The position numbers and the translations under genes were made by a program. A DNA stretch of 16,661 bases from an uncultured Selenomonas sp. (GTDB taxonomy: Bacteria > Bacillota > Negativicutes > Selenomonadales > Selenomonadaceae), in NCBI GenBank assembly GCA_938045435.1, contig CALIBA010000237.1:1-16661 (forward strand), given 5' to 3'. Under the pieces are notes generated by a model, which was not told the DNA's origin, searched no databases, and worked only from the letters and a program-made list of their open reading frames with translations. Positions 14,001 to 16,661 of the stretch are shown here, piece after piece. The stretch's first letter is position 1, and every line of letters starts with the position of its first letter.

Positions 14001-16661
14001 GTAGAGGCGGTCGGCCAGGACGCCCCCGTCACAGCGGCGGCGACGGCGAACACCGTCACCCTCTCCGCAGCTGCTCCATGGCAGGAGGTCTACGGTGCGG
14101 ATGTCTATGCGAAAGCCGTGAATGCGGCGGCGACCGCACGGACAGAGGGGAATACGGTCACGGCAGATGCGGGCACGTTCCAGGGGCATCTCTACGGCGG
14201 CAATTCCTACGCAGGCACAGATAGTGCGGGCTCCGGCACGCCGGGCACGGCATCCGCCGTCGCCACCGGCAACACGCTGAACCTCGCCGCTGCCGCCGTC
14301 ACGAACGCGGAGAGCTACGGCGGCTACGCCTCGGCGAGCAGCACGACGGGCGATGTCAGCCTCACCGTCACGCAGAACAAGGCGCTCGGCACGCACGGCA
14401 CCACTGCAGAGGTAGATGGCGCCTATGGCTCATTGGAGCAGACGGCGGCGACGACGCGTACCGTCACGGGGACGCTCACGGAGAATGCGCTGGCGCTCAC
14501 GAACGGCAAGGCGGGCAGCGCCTACGGCGGCTTTTTGCGTCTGTTCAAGGCGTTCGGCGCGGCAGAACTGACCGCAGCAAAGAACAGTGCCTCCCTCACG
14601 GATGTCGAGAGCGCTGGCTCCGCAGCCCTCGCCGGCAGCAGCATCGAGGCGCGAAATGCAGCGGGGAATCTGAAGCTCACCGCCGAGGAGAATACCATCA
14701 CGGCGCGCGGGGCGGATCTCAGCGCGGACAAAATCTACGGCAGCCATATCTTCGCGCAAAACGCGAACGCCGGCAAGACGGAGATCCTCGCAGAGAAGAA
14801 CCGTGCGAGCGCGGCGGGCAAGGAGATCTCGAATCTTGCGGGCAGCTATGCGAAGCTTGATACGACGGCGGCGGCGGATCTCACGGCGACCTTCCGGGAG
14901 AACAGCGCCGAGGGGAGCGGCACGAAGCTTGAGGGTGTCTATGGCATAGACACCTCTGTCGCTCAGACAGACGGCGCGGCGGCGGTAATCGCCGAGAGAA
15001 ACGCAGCGACCGTGACGAAGGCGAATGCCGTGGAAAGCATCCGAGGGGCATACATCACCTATCGGCGGGATCCCGGCGCCACGGCGGCGGGCGATACCGC
15101 GCTCACGGCGACGGGGAACACGGCGCGGCTCGTGGAGGGCACGGCGGATACCATGAGCGGCGTGAACATGATGGCGACGAACGCCTTTGGCGGCGCGACG
15201 ACATACACGGCGACCGAGAACACCGCCACCATCGAGGCAAAGGGCGTGGTGACAAACAGCGCGTATGGCGCCTATCTCTCACAGGAAAATTCCTCCGAGG
15301 ACGGCGCATCGTTCACGGCGCATATAGCGAAGAACACGGTCACGAGCACGGGCGGCGCGGTGAAGGACGCCTACGGCGCACTTGCCTCCCTGAAAGTGAA
15401 CAATGCGGGCGATGCGGCGGCAACGCTCACGGAGAACGCCGTCACGGGCACGGGCGGTACATTCGCGAACAAGCTGTACGGCGGCTGGGCAGAACTCATC
15501 GCAACGAAGAGCGCAGCGACCGCCGCCCTCACGAAGAACACGGTCAACCTCACGAATGCCAAGCTCGATGACACCAGCATCCAGACGGGGTATGCCCTGG
15601 TCATTACGAAAGCGGCAGGGAAGACCGCATCCGCTGCGGCACATGAAAATGTGCTGCTGCTGAAGAACGCCTCCGGCACAGCGCAGGAGCTCATCGGCGG
15701 CGCCGCCTCCGGCAAGGCAGAGCGCGCGGGCGCAGCGGCTGCAGCAGACAAAAACCGCGTCACCGCCGAGGGCGGCACGCTGACGGCGGCAAGCGATGTG
15801 TACGGCGGCACAGTAGGAGCGATCGGCAAGGATGCCCCCATTACTGCGTCGGCATCAAAGAATACCGTCACCCTCTCCGCCGTTGCTCCGTGGAAGGAGA
15901 TTCGCGGCGGCAGGGCCAATGCCTCCGCTGACGGGGCGGCTGCGACGGCGACAGCAAGCGAGAACACCCTGAACCTCGCACACGGTACATTTACGTCGGA
16001 GATCATCGGCGGCTACGCCATCGCAGACGGCGCGCCAGCACAGGCGACGGCAAACAAGAACACTGTGAACATCAGCGGCGGCATCTATCAGGACAGCATC
16101 TATGCCGGCGCTGCGAACGTGGGCAGTACTGCCGGCTCCGTCGCAACCGTCAAGGATAACCGCATCGTCATCACGGGCACGCCCAACCTCTCTGCGGCGC
16201 AGCTCTATGGGTACAAGGCAAACGGCGCGACGGAGAACATCGCAGGCAACGCGCTCGTCGTCAAGGAGACCAAGGGCATCCAGGCAAAGTCCATCGATGG
16301 ATTCCAAAAACTCGAGTTCTGGCTGCCCGCCGGCATGACGAAGGACGATACCATGCTCTGGCTCTCGTCTGCGAGCAATACCGACCTCGGCGGCACGGCA
16401 GTCACGGCGCACCTGCGCGGCGATGAAACCGAAAAGCGCCTGCGTCTTCTCTACACCGCGAACGCCAAAATCGTAAAGAACGGCGCGACCACCATGACTG
16501 TCTGGAAGGGCGTCTCCGACGCCACCGTCGCAAAGATCGGCATCACCAAAGACGAGAAGGAACTCATCGTCAAGACCGACGGCTCTGCCATCGACGAAGG
16601 CGGCACGCCGACACCGCCGCCAACACCGCCGCCAACACCGCCGACACCGCCGCCAACACGG
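11097..16661 (+). CDS. Giant repeat-rich autotransporter-like surface protein (3' end outside window)
   Basis: The frame stays open from the ATG at 11097 to the right edge, 1855 codons. AAAGGAG (11082-11088) lies 8 bases upstream. A long basic signal peptide (cleavage after APAAYA, residue 37) leads to an exported protein with hardly any cysteine. The body is a run of degenerate repeats of roughly 40-50 residues with the pattern ENTVTL-x-GGTF-x-YGG, as in beta-helix or beta-solenoid passengers. Near the end the repeats give way to FQKLEFWLPAGM...DTMLWL, then a Pro/Thr linker (PTPPPTPPPTPPTPPPT). In type V secretion this order precedes the C-terminal beta-barrel, which would lie beyond the window. 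An adhesin or surface-structure role is inference. A large internal duplication is described separately. Confidence 0.88.
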   Translation, partial: MKRHLHRKEAPSSLAPKILAALAAGAFTLGAAPAAYADPIVAATVTTDTVTNDGVAGSTDGTAATITVGTNGGGASPEIYYLAGSYHRPTFVAGAWRKVSATDGTIQFTGTNAGGKATVNSGTIGGAIGAYAWLEHGGTAKISGAEVAIKNCTFKLDSTTPEPQWGIIGGLAMSQEGDGGGATRGVADVAHSKVTIEGGTYNVPEGGEITVAGGAAYAQTKSVNSTAAVTDSEASVTGGSFTAETKLYGGKAITETDARSEAKALRNSLTFTTGGTVTEICGGYVYAYPTKTSISLQANENHLTAKAGADQFYGGYAFAEQMAGGTHVPLSTAETNGNIVTIAAGSGTFKKDSAGGYNTLRAKKAAAVTTAANANQLTIAGGTFKEVVYGGKTSATNDDATGTATATASGNELWANGGTFQRKILVGWGNAVTKAGTATTTASENKLHLAGAAAFPTDGTAVYITGGDASVRSETGKLSLTTEKNSIDGTLTSTKSVVCGADGKLDQSAAAGGQAITASAAENTVTLTGGKAYQVDGSRLTLSRAAGAADLHAAKNSVVLTNAASERGSSSAFRGSYIDAHDAKGSLQIRAEENTVTADGAALDVNDMYGSHVKLRNSNAGTTETTVTANRALMRGKNADTLAGSYADIISSENAALTVKLTGNTAEVQSGTAYDAYGALAKTTQKDGAGEVTAEGNTVTVTKLTADGGSFTGAKLVYERDGAATAAGDTTLVAKSNKADLNEGKLSKLFGTEIRINNAFGGAAAYTATENAVTVAAKGVVTSSVTGAEINQQNNSADGASFTATAAKNTVANTGGTVKNAVGASVTLHADHAGDVQATLTENAVTGTGGTFVNVVRGGVADLSAEMGTATAALTKNRVDLTNAALDGASIRAGHAVARTRAAGKTASAASNENVLLLKNASGKAQNLIGGNAYVEADLGGATAAADKNSVTALGGTLTAANKVYGGKVEAVGQDAPVTAAATANTVTLSAAAPWQEVYGADVYAKAVNAAATARTEGNTVTADAGTFQGHLYGGNSYAGTDSAGSGTPGTASAVATGNTLNLAAAAVTNAESYGGYASASSTTGDVSLTVTQNKALGTHGTTAEVDGAYGSLEQTAATTRTVTGTLTENALALTNGKAGSAYGGFLRLFKAFGAAELTAAKNSASLTDVESAGSAALAGSSIEARNAAGNLKLTAEENTITARGADLSADKIYGSHIFAQNANAGKTEILAEKNRASAAGKEISNLAGSYAKLDTTAAADLTATFRENSAEGSGTKLEGVYGIDTSVAQTDGAAAVIAERNAATVTKANAVESIRGAYITYRRDPGATAAGDTALTATGNTARLVEGTADTMSGVNMMATNAFGGATTYTATENTATIEAKGVVTNSAYGAYLSQENSSEDGASFTAHIAKNTVTSTGGAVKDAYGALASLKVNNAGDAAATLTENAVTGTGGTFANKLYGGWAELIATKSAATAALTKNTVNLTNAKLDDTSIQTGYALVITKAAGKTASAAAHENVLLLKNASGTAQELIGGAASGKAERAGAAAAADKNRVTAEGGTLTAASDVYGGTVGAIGKDAPITASASKNTVTLSAVAPWKEIRGGRANASADGAAATATASENTLNLAHGTFTSEIIGGYAIADGAPAQATANKNTVNISGGIYQDSIYAGAANVGSTAGSVATVKDNRIVITGTPNLSAAQLYGYKANGATENIAGNALVVKETKGIQAKSIDGFQKLEFWLPAGMTKDDTMLWLSSASNTDLGGTAVTAHLRGDETEKRLRLLYTANAKIVKNGATTMTVWKGVSDATVAKIGITKDEKELIVKTDGSAIDEGGTPTPPPTPPPTPPTPPPTR
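12426..14267 (+). repeat. Large internal repeat, copy 1
   Basis: This is the first copy of a tandem duplication inside the giant surface protein gene. The best-matching core is 12660-14201 (514 codons). Shared segments include AAKNS, AEENT, the AFGG...YTATEN block, DGASFTA, LTENAVTGTGGTF, NENVLLLKNASG and NTVTLSA-x-APW. Matches in the first 230 bases are weaker. Confidence 0.85.
14268..16110 (+). repeat. Large internal repeat, copy 2
   Basis: This is the second copy, head to tail with the first. Its core is 14481-16013 (511 codons). The offset between matching positions is 1821 bases at the start of the core and 1812 at its end, so only small in-frame gaps separate the copies. Some stretches match nearly base for base, for example around 13800-13875 and 15611-15686. 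Confidence 0.85.
16603..16661 (+). repeat. Short-period repeat encoding the Pro/Thr linker
   Basis: Repeats of CCGCCAACACCG and close variants, about 12 bases long and running off the window, encode Pro-Pro-Thr-Pro units. Such a tract can gain or lose units by slippage and would change linker length without breaking frame when whole units are lost. Confidence 0.75.

Noticed and set aside
11109..14396. Long open frames on the minus strand opposite the giant gene (for example 11109-12077 and 13047-14396)
   Set aside because: They are shadows of a GC-rich, strongly biased coding strand. They lack ribosome binding sites, are rich in Arg and Cys, and repeat with the duplicated plus-strand sequence.
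11097..16661. CRISPR-like or satellite repeats in the giant gene
   Set aside because: The repeats are protein-coding, degenerate and in frame, without uniform spacers.

Overview
The window looks like chromosome of a diderm Firmicute of the class Negativicutes, most likely a Selenomonas-type bacterium of fairly high GC. The reasons are an F-type ATP synthase operon in Firmicute order starting with atpI, strong AGGAGG ribosome binding sites, and genes for exported or outer-membrane-type proteins (an LPP20-like protein and a very large autotransporter-like surface protein) that monoderm Firmicutes usually lack. The taxon is inferred from gene content and style, not from a marker comparison.

Region 1 (1-5721, minus strand) is the ATP synthase operon, transcribed right to left as atpI-atpB-atpE-atpF-atpH-atpA-atpG-atpD. 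Seven genes are complete. atpD is cut by the left edge just after its Walker A motif, so atpC would lie outside. A near-consensus promoter (5693-5721) sits about 240 bases before atpI. Spacing is tight throughout, except for an AU-rich 83-base leader before atpE that carries its own strong ribosome binding site. Residues around the ion-binding glutamate of the c subunit fit proton rather than sodium coupling.

Region 2 (5722-8724) holds small single-gene units. They are an unrecognised 86-residue protein with its own promoter and a 5'-UTR hairpin; a convergent secreted DUF4198-like protein with its own promoter and terminator; an exported LPP20-like protein; and a 72-residue Mop (molybdate-binding TOBE) protein whose promoter overlaps a perfect 12-bp inverted repeat. 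A 13-bp-stem terminator lies between mop and the convergent gene that follows.

Region 3 (8723-10760, minus strand) is a two-gene operon: a secreted class 3 lipase with an extra C-terminal domain, then a seven-helix membrane protein of the TRIC/UPF0126 (YicG) family.

Region 4 (10761-16661) is a 376-base divergent intergenic region followed by one open reading frame that runs from 11097 off the right edge (1855 codons seen, no stop). It has a signal peptide, a long array of beta-helix-like repeats and a Pro/Thr-rich linker at the window end, the layout expected of an autotransporter passenger just before its beta-barrel. About 605-614 codons of the passenger are duplicated head to tail. Its promoter lies inside a perfect 10-bp dyad, a likely operator.

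No tRNA, rRNA, CRISPR array, insertion sequence or phage gene was seen. The most unusual material is the duplicated giant surface protein with its dyad promoter, the lipase with an unassigned C-terminal domain, and the inverted repeat at the mop promoter.
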